Of a DNA stretch of 36,793 nt, positions 8,400 to 16,601 are shown in pieces. Numbering within the stretch: the first letter of the stretch is position 1; the number at the start of each line of letters is the position of its first letter. The stretch is taken from positions 1-36,793 of the forward strand of contig NZ_LGHK01000122.1 of the NCBI RefSeq assembly GCF_001908235.1. The letters are read 5' to 3'. The DNA is from Bradyrhizobium sp. NAS96.2. Lineage in GTDB: Bacteria > Pseudomonadota > Alphaproteobacteria > Rhizobiales > Xanthobacteraceae. A model generated the notes under the pieces. It saw nothing but the letters and a program-made list of their open reading frames with translations, was not told where the DNA came from and searched no databases. The position numbers and the translations under genes are program-made.

Positions 8400-8429
8400 A
8401 TGGGGCTCTCCGTGACAGGAGAGCCCCAT
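8400..8429 (-). promoter_or_regulatory. Perfect 12-bp intercistronic hairpin between channel and kinase genes
   Basis: ATGGGGCTCTCC / GGAGAGCCCCAT forms a perfect 12-bp stem with a 6-nt loop. It lies 13 nt after the channel stop and 17 nt before the kinase start. No U-run follows on the minus strand. It most likely stabilises the upstream message or causes partial termination, lowering kinase output relative to the channel. Confidence 0.75.
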
Positions 8430-8442
8430 CTGCCGGCCAGGA

Positions 8443-9261
8443 TCAAGCCGCCAGGCGCTGGCGCTTCGGCGCCGTCTTCACATGCGTGGTGTAGAGTGTC
8501 AGCCCGGTGAAGGCGAGACCGCCGGCAAGGTTGCCGAGCACGGTCGGGATCTCGTTCCAGATCAGGTAGTCCATGATCGAGAATTTGGCATGGAGCATCA
8601 GTCCCGACGGGAACAGGAACATGTTCACCACCGAATGCTCGAACACCATGTAGAAGAACACCAGGATCGGCATCCACATCGCGATGACCTTGCCGGGCAC
8701 CGTCGTCGAGATCATGGCGCCGACGACACCGGTCGAGACCATCCAGTTGCAGAGCATGCCGCGGATGAACAGCGTGGCCATGCCCGCTGCGCCATGCGCC
8801 GCGTAGCCCAGCGTTCGCGCCTCACCGACGTTTCCGATGGTCATGCCGACCTTGTCGGGCTCCTGCGTGAAGCCGAAGGTCGTCACGAACGCCATCATGA
8901 ACGCCACCGTGAGCGCGCCGGCGAAATTGCCGATGAAGACGAGGCCCCAATTGCGCAGCACGCCGCCGAGCGTGACGCCGGGACGCTTGTCGAGCAGCGC
9001 CAGCGGCGACAGCACGAACACGCCGGTCAAGAGATCGAAGCCCAGCAAATAGAGCATTACGAAGCCGACCGGAAACAGCAATGCGCCGACGAGCGGCTGC
9101 CCCGTGTTGACGTTGATCGTGACCGCGAACCAGGCTGCCAGTGCGAGGATCGCGCCGGCCATGTAGGCGCGGATCACGGTGTCGCGGGTCGACATGAATA
9201 TCTTGGATTCACCGGCGTCCACCATCTTGGTGACGAATTCGGACGGTGCGAGATAGGCCAT
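8443..9261 (-). CDS. Formate/nitrite transporter (FNT) family channel
   Basis: A 272-residue polytopic inner-membrane protein with about six helices. FNT hallmarks are present: GFDLLTGVF in place of the usual ELFTGN loop, GNFAGAL, RGMLCNWMV, and the conserved pore histidine in FEHSVVNMF. The family (FocA, NirC, HSC) conducts formate, nitrite or hydrosulphide as pentamers. The ATG at 9261 follows AAGGGGAA at 7-nt spacing; the longer frame upstream is non-coding. A sigma-54-like promoter about 210 bp upstream favours nitrite and nitrogen control over anaerobic formate export. This is inference, because no nitrite reductase gene is in the window. Confidence 0.93.
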   Translation of the reverse strand: MAYLAPSEFVTKMVDAGESKIFMSTRDTVIRAYMAGAILALAAWFAVTINVNTGQPLVGALLFPVGFVMLYLLGFDLLTGVFVLSPLALLDKRPGVTLGGVLRNWGLVFIGNFAGALTVAFMMAFVTTFGFTQEPDKVGMTIGNVGEARTLGYAAHGAAGMATLFIRGMLCNWMVSTGVVGAMISTTVPGKVIAMWMPILVFFYMVFEHSVVNMFLFPSGLMLHAKFSIMDYLIWNEIPTVLGNLAGGLAFTGLTLYTTHVKTAPKRQRLAA

Positions 9262-9467
9262 TCGTAAATTCCCCTTGCGCAATTCGGCCGCGCCGGTTGC
9301 CTGCCGGAAGCGACGCGGGTTGGTAGAAATGCTCGTCCGTCCGGGGAAGATGGGGATGCAACGATTGCTCGCGGCGCCCGGGCCAGGCGCCTTGATCCCC
9401 TCACCTCGGCCAGCACTGGCTTCGGCAATCCGGAGGACGGCAGTCGTCATTGACTGGTGCAAGCAAA

Positions 9468-9483
9468 AGCAATGCATATGCCA
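9468..9483 (-). promoter_or_regulatory. Predicted sigma-54 (RpoN) promoter for the FNT-kinase genes
   Basis: On the minus strand the 16 bases read TGGCATATGCATTGCT. Aligned to the -24/-12 consensus TGGCACRNNNNTTGCW, only one defined base differs (T for C) and the GG-to-GC spacing is exact. Transcription would start near 9457, giving a leader of about 195 nt before the ATG at 9261. I found no convincing NtrC enhancer pair upstream. The stretch 9262-9766 holds no gene, only this site and repeat family B. Confidence 0.6.
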
Positions 9484-9661
9484 ACCGGAGACGGTGGCGG
9501 ACGGCTTTAAAATCATGTCAATACAATAGGTTAGACAGACGGCACAGGAGTTGCCCGACGCGATGGCGCAGAATTATGCAGCATGCCCAGTTGTCGCCCA
9601 GACCGGGCGCGCCCATTCCATCCGCATCATCCCCGCGCAAAGGCTTCGCCTTTGTCGCTGG

Positions 9662-9754
9662 AGGAGCGCGTAGCGCGTCTCGAAGGATGCACGGCCCGGC
9701 TGGTGGCCGTCGATCCTTCGAGGCTCGCAAGAGCTCGCGCCTCAGGATGACGGG
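9662..9754. repeat. Dispersed repeat family B, copy 2
   Basis: Shares the core CGAAGGATGCACGGCCCGG and the following TGGTGGCCGTCGA with 6521-6630. The outer arms (GGAGGAGCGCGTAGCGCG; GCGCCTCAGGATGACGG) have diverged. It lies just 3' of the binding-protein gene that ends at 9767 on the minus strand. Confidence 0.8.
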
Positions 9755-9766
9755 TCGATACGCGCG

Positions 9767-10564
9767 CTACTTCACCTCGGTGCTGACCGGCGAGCCCTTC
9801 AGGCCATTATTGTCGTAAGCCTTGCGCAGCGTACCGTTGGCGATCGCATCGGTCATGAACTTGGTGGCGAACGCCGCGGCCAGCGGATGGTCGAGCGGGA
9901 CCGCGACCGCGGTGACGGTCTGCTTGAAGGTCTCGTCCAGCACGCGGCTGCCCGGAATCTTTTTGGCCATCGCATTGAGCTGATCGCGCGACAATGCGAA
10001 CGCGTCGATCTCGCCGCCCTTCAGGAGATTGAATATCTCGTCATAGGTCTGATAGCCGGTCACCTTGGCGTGCTTGAGATGCGCGATCGCGCCGCGCATC
10101 GTCGTGGTGGCGTTGACGGCAGCGACCTTGACGCTGTCCTGATCCAGCGCGGCGAAATTCGCGATCGTCGAGCCCGGCCTGACGATATAGGTCGCGTCGG
10201 CGACCTCGTAGATCGGCCCGAACGTCATCTTGGTCTCGCGCTCAGGATCCCTCGGCAGGAAGGTGATGTCCCAGGTGTTCTTGGCCGCGGCATCGGTGAT
10301 CTGGCCGGAATTCTGGTGTACGACATAGTCGACGGGAACGCCGAGTTGCGCCGCCATTTCGCGGCCGAGATCGACGGGAACGCCGGCATAGCCGTTCTCG
10401 GTCCTGGTCGACCAGAACGCGCCACCCGCCGGGCTGATCGCGATCGCGACCCGGAGCTTTCCGGTCGGCGCGATCTGATCCTTCAAGGCGTCTGCATTGG
10501 CGGATGCGGCCATCACAATCACTCCCACAACGAGGCCAGCCAGACGCAGCAGTCGAGACAACAT
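9767..10564 (-). CDS. ABC transporter substrate-binding protein, amino-acid type (SBP_bac_3-like)
   Basis: About 265 residues from the ATG at 10564, which follows GGAGGACG. A signal peptide (MLSRLLRLAGLVVGVIVMAASANA) precedes a typical family-3 binding fold: GKLRVAIAISPAGGAFW, GVPVDLGREMAAQLGVPVDYV, ITDAAAKNTWDITFLPRDPERE. It should bind a polar amino acid or similar small ligand in the periplasm. No permease or ATPase is adjacent, so it is an orphan component here. It is co-directional with the DUF4399 and cyclase genes but separated from them by a hairpin. Confidence 0.85.
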   Translation of the reverse strand: MLSRLLRLAGLVVGVIVMAASANADALKDQIAPTGKLRVAIAISPAGGAFWSTRTENGYAGVPVDLGREMAAQLGVPVDYVVHQNSGQITDAAAKNTWDITFLPRDPERETKMTFGPIYEVADATYIVRPGSTIANFAALDQDSVKVAAVNATTTMRGAIAHLKHAKVTGYQTYDEIFNLLKGGEIDAFALSRDQLNAMAKKIPGSRVLDETFKQTVTAVAVPLDHPLAAAFATKFMTDAIANGTLRKAYDNNGLKGSPVSTEVK

Positions 10565-10623
10565 CGGACGTCCTCCACGCCGGCTCTTGCGCCCGGTGGC
10601 GCGCAACAAACCGCACGAGGCCG

Positions 10624-10651
10624 CCTTGCGCAAGCCGTGCTTCGCGCAAGG
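10624..10651 (-). terminator. Hairpin between DUF4399 and binding-protein genes
   Basis: An 8-bp perfect stem (CCTTGCGC / GCGCAAGG) with a 12-nt loop lies 17 bp past the DUF4399 stop. There is no U-run, so termination strength is uncertain. Confidence 0.4.
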
Positions 10652-10668
10652 GAGCCATCCGTATCGGC

Positions 10669-11094
10669 CTATTTGACGCGGATGGTGATTTTTTCGGAGA
10701 CGACCGGCGGGTTGAATGGATAGTGCTTGGCGTCACCCAGCACCAGCTGCAAGCTATGCTTGCCGGGCGCCAGATCGAGCTGCGTCTCCGTCTGGCCCGC
10801 TCCGAAGTGCAGATGAGACTTGTCCGACGGAATCGGCTCGTTCGGATTCAACGGCTCGTCGACGTCGACCAGAAGATGGTGGTGGCCGCTGTTCGGAAAG
10901 TCGTCGCCGGCATGCGTGACGCCCATGTTGCGCAGCCCGAAGCGGCACACGAACGATCCCTTGAGCGTCGCGCCGTTGTGCGGCCAGATGAAATACAGCT
11001 TGGTGTCTTTCCCTGCCGGCTTGTTTTGCGCGCTGGCCGGACCAGCGAGCAACGCCAGTGCCGCAGCGATTATGATCAAGGATGCACTTCTCAT
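10669..11094 (-). CDS. DUF4399 domain exported protein
   Basis: 141 residues with a Sec signal peptide (MRSASLIIIAAALALLAGPASA). The mature protein carries the DUF4399 pattern: FIWPHNGATLKGSFVCRFGLRNMGV, the His-rich SGHHHLLVD, then SHLHFGAG and LAPGKHSLQLVLGD. The clustered histidines suggest metal binding in a beta-sandwich, but function is unknown. The ATG at 11094 sits behind GGAGGGGCT. It lies 37 bp after the cyclase gene on the same strand, so co-transcription is likely. Confidence 0.85.
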   Translation of the reverse strand: MRSASLIIIAAALALLAGPASAQNKPAGKDTKLYFIWPHNGATLKGSFVCRFGLRNMGVTHAGDDFPNSGHHHLLVDVDEPLNPNEPIPSDKSHLHFGAGQTETQLDLAPGKHSLQLVLGDAKHYPFNPPVVSEKITIRVK

Positions 11095-11131
11095 AGCCCC
11101 TCCATGAAACCCGGCGATTGCAGATGATCGC

Positions 11132-12655
11132 TTAAGGAGACAGCGCAACCCGGAAGCCGTGGGTCGGGTAGCGAACATTGGTGTCGTAATTGTCGCGGCT
11201 GGCCGGACGGACATAGCGCGCGTCATTCTTCCAGGAGCCGGAGCGAATGACATGGGAGCCGCAGTCGCCTCCGGTCCAGACTGCGCCGTCGTCCGGCGCA
11301 CCCTGATAATTCCTGTGCCAGCAATCCTCGACCCACTGATCGACGCCGCCACCCATATCGTAGAGACCAAACGGATTTGGCTTGAAGCTGCCGACCTTCA
11401 CCGGTTGTTCGGCTGTACTGTCGCCGCCGCAGTCCTTACAGCCGGCATGGCCCGGCTGCATCTGATCGCCCCACCAGTATTTCGATTGCGATCCGCCACG
11501 CGCCGCGTACTCCCATTCGGCTTCGCTCGGAAGCCGGTAGGGCTTCTTGCTACGCTCGGCGAGCCAGGTGACATATTGCTTCGCATCGCTCCAGCTCACA
11601 TTGGTAACCGGAACGTCGTCCTTGCCGCTGGCCGTGAAGCTACACGCCTTGGCCGCTGCGCACGCATTCCACTCCCGCACGGTGACCGGGTATTTGCCCA
11701 TGGCGAACGGCCTGACCGTCACCCTGCGGATCGGCCGCTCCGACGGGTCGTCATTGCTTCCCATCGAGAAGCTGCCGCCCTTGAGCGAGACCATTTCGGG
11801 CTCGGGCAACTCCGCAGCGGGGCTCGCGGAAGGCGCGGGTTGCGGCGACGCCTGCTGTATCGGTGCCGCCGGAACCGGACTTGAACTCTGGCTTGGCGCC
11901 GGTACCGGCGGCTGGACGGCAGGCGATGCCGCCGGCGACGGCGGCGCTTGCGCCAATTCAGCCTGTTTGCCGCGCGGTTGCGCGAGCAGGTACCACAGCA
12001 CGCCACCGGCGATGATCGCGATCGTCAGCCCAAGCAGCGTCAGCAGGATCGACTCGCGGCGCCGGCGTGTCCTTTGGTAGGCGGCGGCGTCCGGCAGCAC
12101 GCGGTAGACCCGGATCGGATCGGTGATGTTCTTCACCTTCTTGTCGCCGAGCGATTCGTAGCCGCAGACCATCTTGTGCTTGATCTGCTCGTAGATGCCG
12201 CCGGAGATGAAGACGTCACCCGGCGCCGCAATCCCCTCCAGGCGCGAGGCCACATTGACGCCGTCGCCATAGATGTCATCGGACTCGATGATGATGTCGC
12301 CGAGGTTGACGCCGATCCGGTACTCGATCCAGTGATCCCGCGCGATCGCAGCGTTGCGGCCGATCATGTTCTGCTGAATCACGATGCTGCACCGGACCGC
12401 CTCGACCGGACTGTCGAACATCGCGATAAAGCCGTCGCCGGTGGTCTTGATCAGCTTGCCGTGGTGCTCGGCGATGGTGGGCTCGATGAGATCGCGTTCG
12501 GTCCGCTTGACGCGGGCATGCGTGCCCTCTTCATCGAGCTGCATCAGCCTGCTGTAGCCGGCGATGTCGCCGACAACGATCGCGGCGAGCCGCCGCGGCA
12601 CGGCATCGCGGGGAGGCTGTGGCCGGCCTGACTTGAAGTCGCGAATCTCTCCCAT
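11132..12655 (-). CDS. Class III nucleotide cyclase fused to a sulfatase-modifying-factor (FGE-like) domain
   Basis: A 507-residue fusion. Residues 20-190 form a class III adenylate/guanylate cyclase domain with metal aspartates D30 (VVGDIAG) and D74 (TTGDGF), and the transition-state pair N134/R138 in DGVNVASRLEG. One transmembrane helix (about 202-224) follows, then a Pro/Ala/Ser-rich linker (about 230-295) and an FGE-sulfatase/SUMF1-like domain (about 300-505: SLKGGSFSMGSND, YRLPSEAEWEYAARGG, DMGGGVDQWVEDCW). The C-terminal segment RSGSWKNDARYVRPASR lacks the copper-binding cysteines of true formylglycine-generating enzymes. It is therefore more likely a ligand-sensing or EgtB/PvdO-like scaffold outside the membrane. 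The domain order suggests an outside sensor controlling cyclic-nucleotide synthesis inside. The start MGEIRDF is chosen over a non-ATG extension of seven residues. Confidence 0.9.
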   Translation of the reverse strand: MGEIRDFKSGRPQPPRDAVPRRLAAIVVGDIAGYSRLMQLDEEGTHARVKRTERDLIEPTIAEHHGKLIKTTGDGFIAMFDSPVEAVRCSIVIQQNMIGRNAAIARDHWIEYRIGVNLGDIIIESDDIYGDGVNVASRLEGIAAPGDVFISGGIYEQIKHKMVCGYESLGDKKVKNITDPIRVYRVLPDAAAYQRTRRRRESILLTLLGLTIAIIAGGVLWYLLAQPRGKQAELAQAPPSPAASPAVQPPVPAPSQSSSPVPAAPIQQASPQPAPSASPAAELPEPEMVSLKGGSFSMGSNDDPSERPIRRVTVRPFAMGKYPVTVREWNACAAAKACSFTASGKDDVPVTNVSWSDAKQYVTWLAERSKKPYRLPSEAEWEYAARGGSQSKYWWGDQMQPGHAGCKDCGGDSTAEQPVKVGSFKPNPFGLYDMGGGVDQWVEDCWHRNYQGAPDDGAVWTGGDCGSHVIRSGSWKNDARYVRPASRDNYDTNVRYPTHGFRVALSP

Positions 12656-12849
12656 GGCGCTCCGGCTGCTCCACACATTCGTGCTCGCGGCGCAACCGGC
12701 GCCTTCGTGCCCGACGCACAGCCAAACCTACCACACCTGCGGGTCGGAACAAAGTTCGTGAAGCGTGACCCGGTCACGGATTGCCGCGCCGCCGCCGTCC
12801 CGGCGGAAGCGCATCGTCTCGACGGCAAACGGCGCAAAAACGCCCTGCG

Positions 12850-14052
12850 TCACCCCGCCTGCGTGGCGGGGGTGCGGATCTCGCGCGGCAGGATGATCGC
12901 GGCCGCGATTGCCAAAAGGCACAGCGCAGCGAACGCTCGCAGCATCATCGAGAAGCCGCCCTGGTCGTACAGCCAGGCCACCAGGCCGACGGAAGCGCCC
13001 GCCGCGGTGAAGCCGACGAAATAGCGCACCGCATAGGCGCGCGAGCGCCATTCCTCGGTCGTGTACTTGCCGACCATGGCATCGTTCACCGTGACCTGGC
13101 CGAACGCACCCATCACGATGCCGATCGAGACCACGATCAGCGGCAGGTTGGACAAGCTCGCCGCCAGATAGAGGAACGGCGCCAGCAGGAACGACAGCGG
13201 CAGCGCCACCGTCTTCAGCGAATATTTGTCGAGCAGCTTGCCGATCGTGTACTGCGTCATGGCGCCGAACACATAGACCCCGGCCGCGATCACGCCGAGC
13301 AGCGCCGGGCTCTTGGTCAGATCGGCGAGCCGTTCGGCGAACAACTTCGGCAGCGCCACGGTCACCGCGTTGAACGTGGTCGAGATCGCGATCACCACGA
13401 TCAAAAGCGACAGCACCACCCGCCACATGTCTTCCTTGGCGACACGCACCTGTGCTGCGGCCTGTTTGGAGCCCTTGCGGTCCTCATGCACCACCGTCAT
13501 TGCAAACGCGATGCCGATCAGCACGGTGACGGTGCCTGGCACGATGAAGGCCCAGCGCCAGCCGAGATACTGGCCGATCACGCCGGTGACCAGCGCCGAC
13601 GAGGCGACCCCGAGATTGCCCCAGACGCCGTTGATCCCCATCTGGGCGCCGAGCTTCTCGGCATAGGACACGATCATCGCGGTGCCGACCGGATGATAGA
13701 TCGAGGCGAAGATGCCGATCGAAAGCAGCGCGGCTCCGAGTTGCAGCGGCGTCTGCACGAAGCCGACCGAGATCATCGAGGCCCCGATGCCGACGAAGAA
13801 TATCACCATCATGTGGCGGCGGCTCCAGCGATCGCCGAGCCAGCCGGTGATCAGCGAGCCGGCGCCGAAGGCGATGAAGCCCGGGGTCGCATAGGGCAAG
13901 AGTTCCGAGTAGGCCATGCCGAGCGCCGGGCCCATGATGATGACGGCGGCGGCGAAGATCAGCATCGCGTAATGGTCGATGAAATGGCCGGCGTTGACGA
14001 AGCTGATCACCCGGCTCGGACTGTTGCTTGGACTGTTCTTTGGACCATTCAT
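12850..14052 (-). CDS. MFS transporter
   Basis: About 400 residues with some twelve hydrophobic helices and the MFS loop 2-3 signature GDRWSRRHMM (GxxxDRxxRR-like). The N-terminus INAGHFIDH-like (SFVNAGHFIDHYAMLIF) resembles the fosmidomycin-resistance subgroup of drug/sugar-phosphate exporters. It starts divergently from an AraC regulator, with 65 bp between the start codons, and is probably its target. The ATG at 14052 is preceded by GAGAGACG. The alternative TTG at 14079 would intrude on the shared promoter. The substrate cannot be deduced. Confidence 0.9.
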   Translation of the reverse strand: MNGPKNSPSNSPSRVISFVNAGHFIDHYAMLIFAAAVIIMGPALGMAYSELLPYATPGFIAFGAGSLITGWLGDRWSRRHMMVIFFVGIGASMISVGFVQTPLQLGAALLSIGIFASIYHPVGTAMIVSYAEKLGAQMGINGVWGNLGVASSALVTGVIGQYLGWRWAFIVPGTVTVLIGIAFAMTVVHEDRKGSKQAAAQVRVAKEDMWRVVLSLLIVVIAISTTFNAVTVALPKLFAERLADLTKSPALLGVIAAGVYVFGAMTQYTIGKLLDKYSLKTVALPLSFLLAPFLYLAASLSNLPLIVVSIGIVMGAFGQVTVNDAMVGKYTTEEWRSRAYAVRYFVGFTAAGASVGLVAWLYDQGGFSMMLRAFAALCLLAIAAAIILPREIRTPATQAG

Positions 14053-14117
14053 GGACACGTCTCTCACGCGATTCTTCAATTGGCTCGAAATAGGTTATAG
14101 GTGCTTGTCCTGACGGG

Positions 14118-14927
14118 ATGTCGCCAATGACTATCGCTGAGCCGCCAATAAGAGCCCTCCACAAGGACCGGCGTGTCACCGGCGACGGCGTGCACATGGT
14201 CGCGCGCAGCTACCAGAAGGGTGTCCGGCTCGACCCGCACATGCACCGCGAGGCGCAGCTGGTCTATGCCGCCAGCGGCACCATGCAGGTGACGACGCCG
14301 AAGGGCCGCTGGCTGGTGCCGCCGGACCGCGCGGTGTGGGTCCCTGCCCTGCTCCCGCACGCGATCGACGTGCTTGCCGACATCGAGATGCGCACGCTGT
14401 ATTTCGACCAGGCCTGGCTCGCGCGCGAGAAGCGCAGCGACAGCCTCGGCCATGAATTCGTGGTGCGGGTGTCGCCGCTGGTGCACCAGGCGATCCTCGC
14501 GCTGTTCGACGCGTCCTGCGGACGCGAGCGCACCGAGCTGCTGATCAGGCTGGTGATGCTGGAGCTGCACCAGGCCGAGGATTCCGCGACCTTCATCCCG
14601 CTGCCGCAGGAGCCGCGCTGCCGCCGCGCCGCCGACATCGTGCTGGCCGATCCAACCCGGGACCACGAGATCGACGCGCTGGCGCGCACGGTCGGCACCT
14701 CGGCGCGGACGCTGTCGCGGCTGTTCGCGGTGGAGACGCAGCTCTCCTTCAAGAGCTGGTGCCAGCGCGCCCGCATCGCGGCCGCGATCGAGCGCCTGTC
14801 GACCGGCGCCAACGTCTCAGTCAAGCAGGTCGCCTCCGACCTCGGCTATGCCAGCGTGCCGGCATTTTCCCACGCGTTCCGCCAGGTTACCGGCAAGACA
14901 CCGACCTCATTCGCGGAGAAAACGTGA
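14118..14927 (+). CDS. AraC-family transcriptional regulator
   Basis: 269 residues. The N-terminal half is a cupin-like sensor (LDPHMHREAQLVYAASGTMQV, VPPDRAVWVPALLPHAID). The C-terminal third contains two helix-turn-helix motifs: IDALARTVGTSARTLSRLF and VSVKQVASDLGYASVPAFSHAFRQVTGKTPTSF, the second being the family signature. It probably regulates the divergent MFS transporter from the 65-bp gap. The start may be 14118 or 14127 (MTIAEPP); the latter has GACGGG at better spacing. Confidence 0.93.
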   Translation: MSPMTIAEPPIRALHKDRRVTGDGVHMVARSYQKGVRLDPHMHREAQLVYAASGTMQVTTPKGRWLVPPDRAVWVPALLPHAIDVLADIEMRTLYFDQAWLAREKRSDSLGHEFVVRVSPLVHQAILALFDASCGRERTELLIRLVMLELHQAEDSATFIPLPQEPRCRRAADIVLADPTRDHEIDALARTVGTSARTLSRLFAVETQLSFKSWCQRARIAAAIERLSTGANVSVKQVASDLGYASVPAFSHAFRQVTGKTPTSFAEKT

Positions 14928-15086
14928 ACGGGCTTTGTCACCGGGCGCAGCGATGACGAATTATGCCGCCTGTCGCGCTGCGACATATTTCCGTACGATC
15001 CATGCGCTTGATTGCATTCCTGCCGACCTTAAATCCCGTGTAAGGTCCGGCTTCACTGGATACGACCCGCTGGATACGACCCGTAA

Positions 15087-16439
15087 ATGGCCAACGCTTT
15101 CTTCTCAGACCTGCTCTCCACGATCTCCGAACGCGGCCGCGTCCTGCTCGGCCGCGCCAGCCCGGCCAACGACAAGCAGGATGCGTCCGAGCTGCTGGAA
15201 TTGTGCGAGGCGCTGCTGTCCGGCCGGGGCGAAGCCTCCGGCACCGCAATGGCGCGCGAAGTGCTCGACCGCTACCACCACCTCGACGCCGCCGGCCGCC
15301 TGTCGTTCTTCCAGACGCTGGCCCGCGATTTCGGTCCCGATCACGCCAAGCTGGCCCAGGCGATCGAGAGCTGGCGCGCCAACGCCAATGGCGACGACGC
15401 CAGCGACCTGCATTTCGCCTCCGAGCCGCGCCGCCAGGAATTGATCCGCCGGCTCAATCGCGCGCCGGGCGGCACTGGCGAGCTGGTGTCGATCCGCTCG
15501 GATCTGCTTTCATTGATGAAGGGCAACAAGGACCTCGCCGCGCTCGATCGCGACGTGGTGCACCTGCTCTCGTCCTGGTTCAACAGGGGATTCCTCGTGC
15601 TGCGCAGGATAGACTGGTCGTCGCCGGCCAATATTCTGGAGAAGATCATCCGCTATGAGGCGGTGCATGAGATCCGCGACTGGGATGACCTGCGCCGCCG
15701 CATCGATCCGATCGATCGCCGCTGCTACGCATTCTTCCACCCGGCCCTGGCCGACGAGCCCTTGATCTTCGTCGAGGTTGCGCTGACCGAAGCGATCCCG
15801 GGCGCGATTGCGCCGCTGCTGGCGGAAGAGCGCGAGCCGGTGCCGGTCGAGAAGGCGCGCACCGCGGTGTTCTATTCGATCTCCAACACCCAGCGCGGCC
15901 TCGGCGGCATCTCCTTCGGCAGCTTCCTGATCAAGCAGGTGGTCGAGGAACTGCGCCGCGAATTGCCGAAGCTCGACAACTTCGTGACGCTGTCGCCGGT
16001 GCCGGGCTTCATGCAGTGGGTCAAGCAGGCCGACGACGTGCCGCTGACCGACGAAGACCGCCAGCTGCTGGAGAGCCTCGGCAAGCCCGACTGGACCGAG
16101 AACGCCGAGCTCGCCACGCAGCTACGCGCCGTGCTGGAACCGCTCGCCGCCTACTACTTCCTGAAGGCGCGCACGCCGAAGGGACGGCTGATCGATTCGG
16201 TCGCCCGCTTCCATCTCGGCAACGGCGCGCGGCTGGAGCGGATCAACTGGCTCGGCGACCTCTCTCCCAAGGGCCTGCGTGAATCCGCCGGCGTCATGGT
16301 CAACTATCTCTACCGCCTCGACGACATCGAGAAGAACCACGAGGCCTATGCCAACAATGGCGAGGTGATCGCCTCCAGCGCGGTGAAGAAGCTGCTGAAG
16401 GGCGAAGGCCGGCGGCTGCTGGACATGCGGCTGGGGTAG
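15087..16439 (+). CDS. Malonyl-CoA decarboxylase
   Basis: 450 residues, matching bacterial malonyl-CoA decarboxylase (MatA/MLYCD family), which converts malonyl-CoA to acetyl-CoA and CO2. Family segments are clear: HEIRDWDDLRRRIDPIDRRCYAFFHPAL, SISNTQRGLGGISFGSFLIKQV (holding the conserved catalytic-serine region), LSPVPGF, and FHLGNGARLERINWLGD with the conserved histidine. It is cytosolic. The usual partners, malonyl-CoA synthetase (matB) and a malonate carrier, are not adjacent, so it may control malonyl-CoA levels rather than serve malonate growth. No good ribosome site is seen before 15087, so translation may be weak or the start slightly different. Confidence 0.92.
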   Translation: MANAFFSDLLSTISERGRVLLGRASPANDKQDASELLELCEALLSGRGEASGTAMAREVLDRYHHLDAAGRLSFFQTLARDFGPDHAKLAQAIESWRANANGDDASDLHFASEPRRQELIRRLNRAPGGTGELVSIRSDLLSLMKGNKDLAALDRDVVHLLSSWFNRGFLVLRRIDWSSPANILEKIIRYEAVHEIRDWDDLRRRIDPIDRRCYAFFHPALADEPLIFVEVALTEAIPGAIAPLLAEEREPVPVEKARTAVFYSISNTQRGLGGISFGSFLIKQVVEELRRELPKLDNFVTLSPVPGFMQWVKQADDVPLTDEDRQLLESLGKPDWTENAELATQLRAVLEPLAAYYFLKARTPKGRLIDSVARFHLGNGARLERINWLGDLSPKGLRESAGVMVNYLYRLDDIEKNHEAYANNGEVIASSAVKKLLKGEGRRLLDMRLG

Positions 16440-16452
16440 GCCTCCGCTCTCC

Positions 16453-16570
16453 CCCATTGCGAGCCAACGGGTCGCGCGAACGCGCGCCCGATGACAGGCT
16501 CCGCGAAGCAATCCATAGTCCCGCAGCGGAAGCGTGGATTGCTTCGTCGCTTCGCTCCTCGCAATGACGG
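16453..16570. repeat. Dispersed palindromic repeat family A, copy 3 (extended)
   Basis: Right arm as in the other copies (GGATTGCTTCGTCGCTTCGC ... CAATGACGG). The left arm is interrupted by about 35 bp (GAGCCAACGGGTCGCGCGAA ...), making this the longest copy. It sits between convergent malonyl-CoA decarboxylase and siderophore-receptor genes. Confidence 0.85.
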
Positions 16571-16601
16571 AAAAGCAGTAACCGCCCCCCACGACTGAGA
16601 C

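Noticed and set aside
9490..9660. NtrC enhancer sites upstream of the sigma-54-like promoter
   Set aside because: Only partial TGC/GCA half-sites were found, with wrong spacing, so no enhancer is claimed.
11132..12655. A functional formylglycine-generating enzyme for sulfatases
   Set aside because: The C-terminal domain lacks the catalytic cysteine pair and no sulfatase gene is nearby.
12781..14100. A long His/Asp/Arg-rich open frame on the plus strand
   Set aside because: Exactly opposite the MFS transporter gene. The composition is typical of an antisense frame in high-GC DNA.
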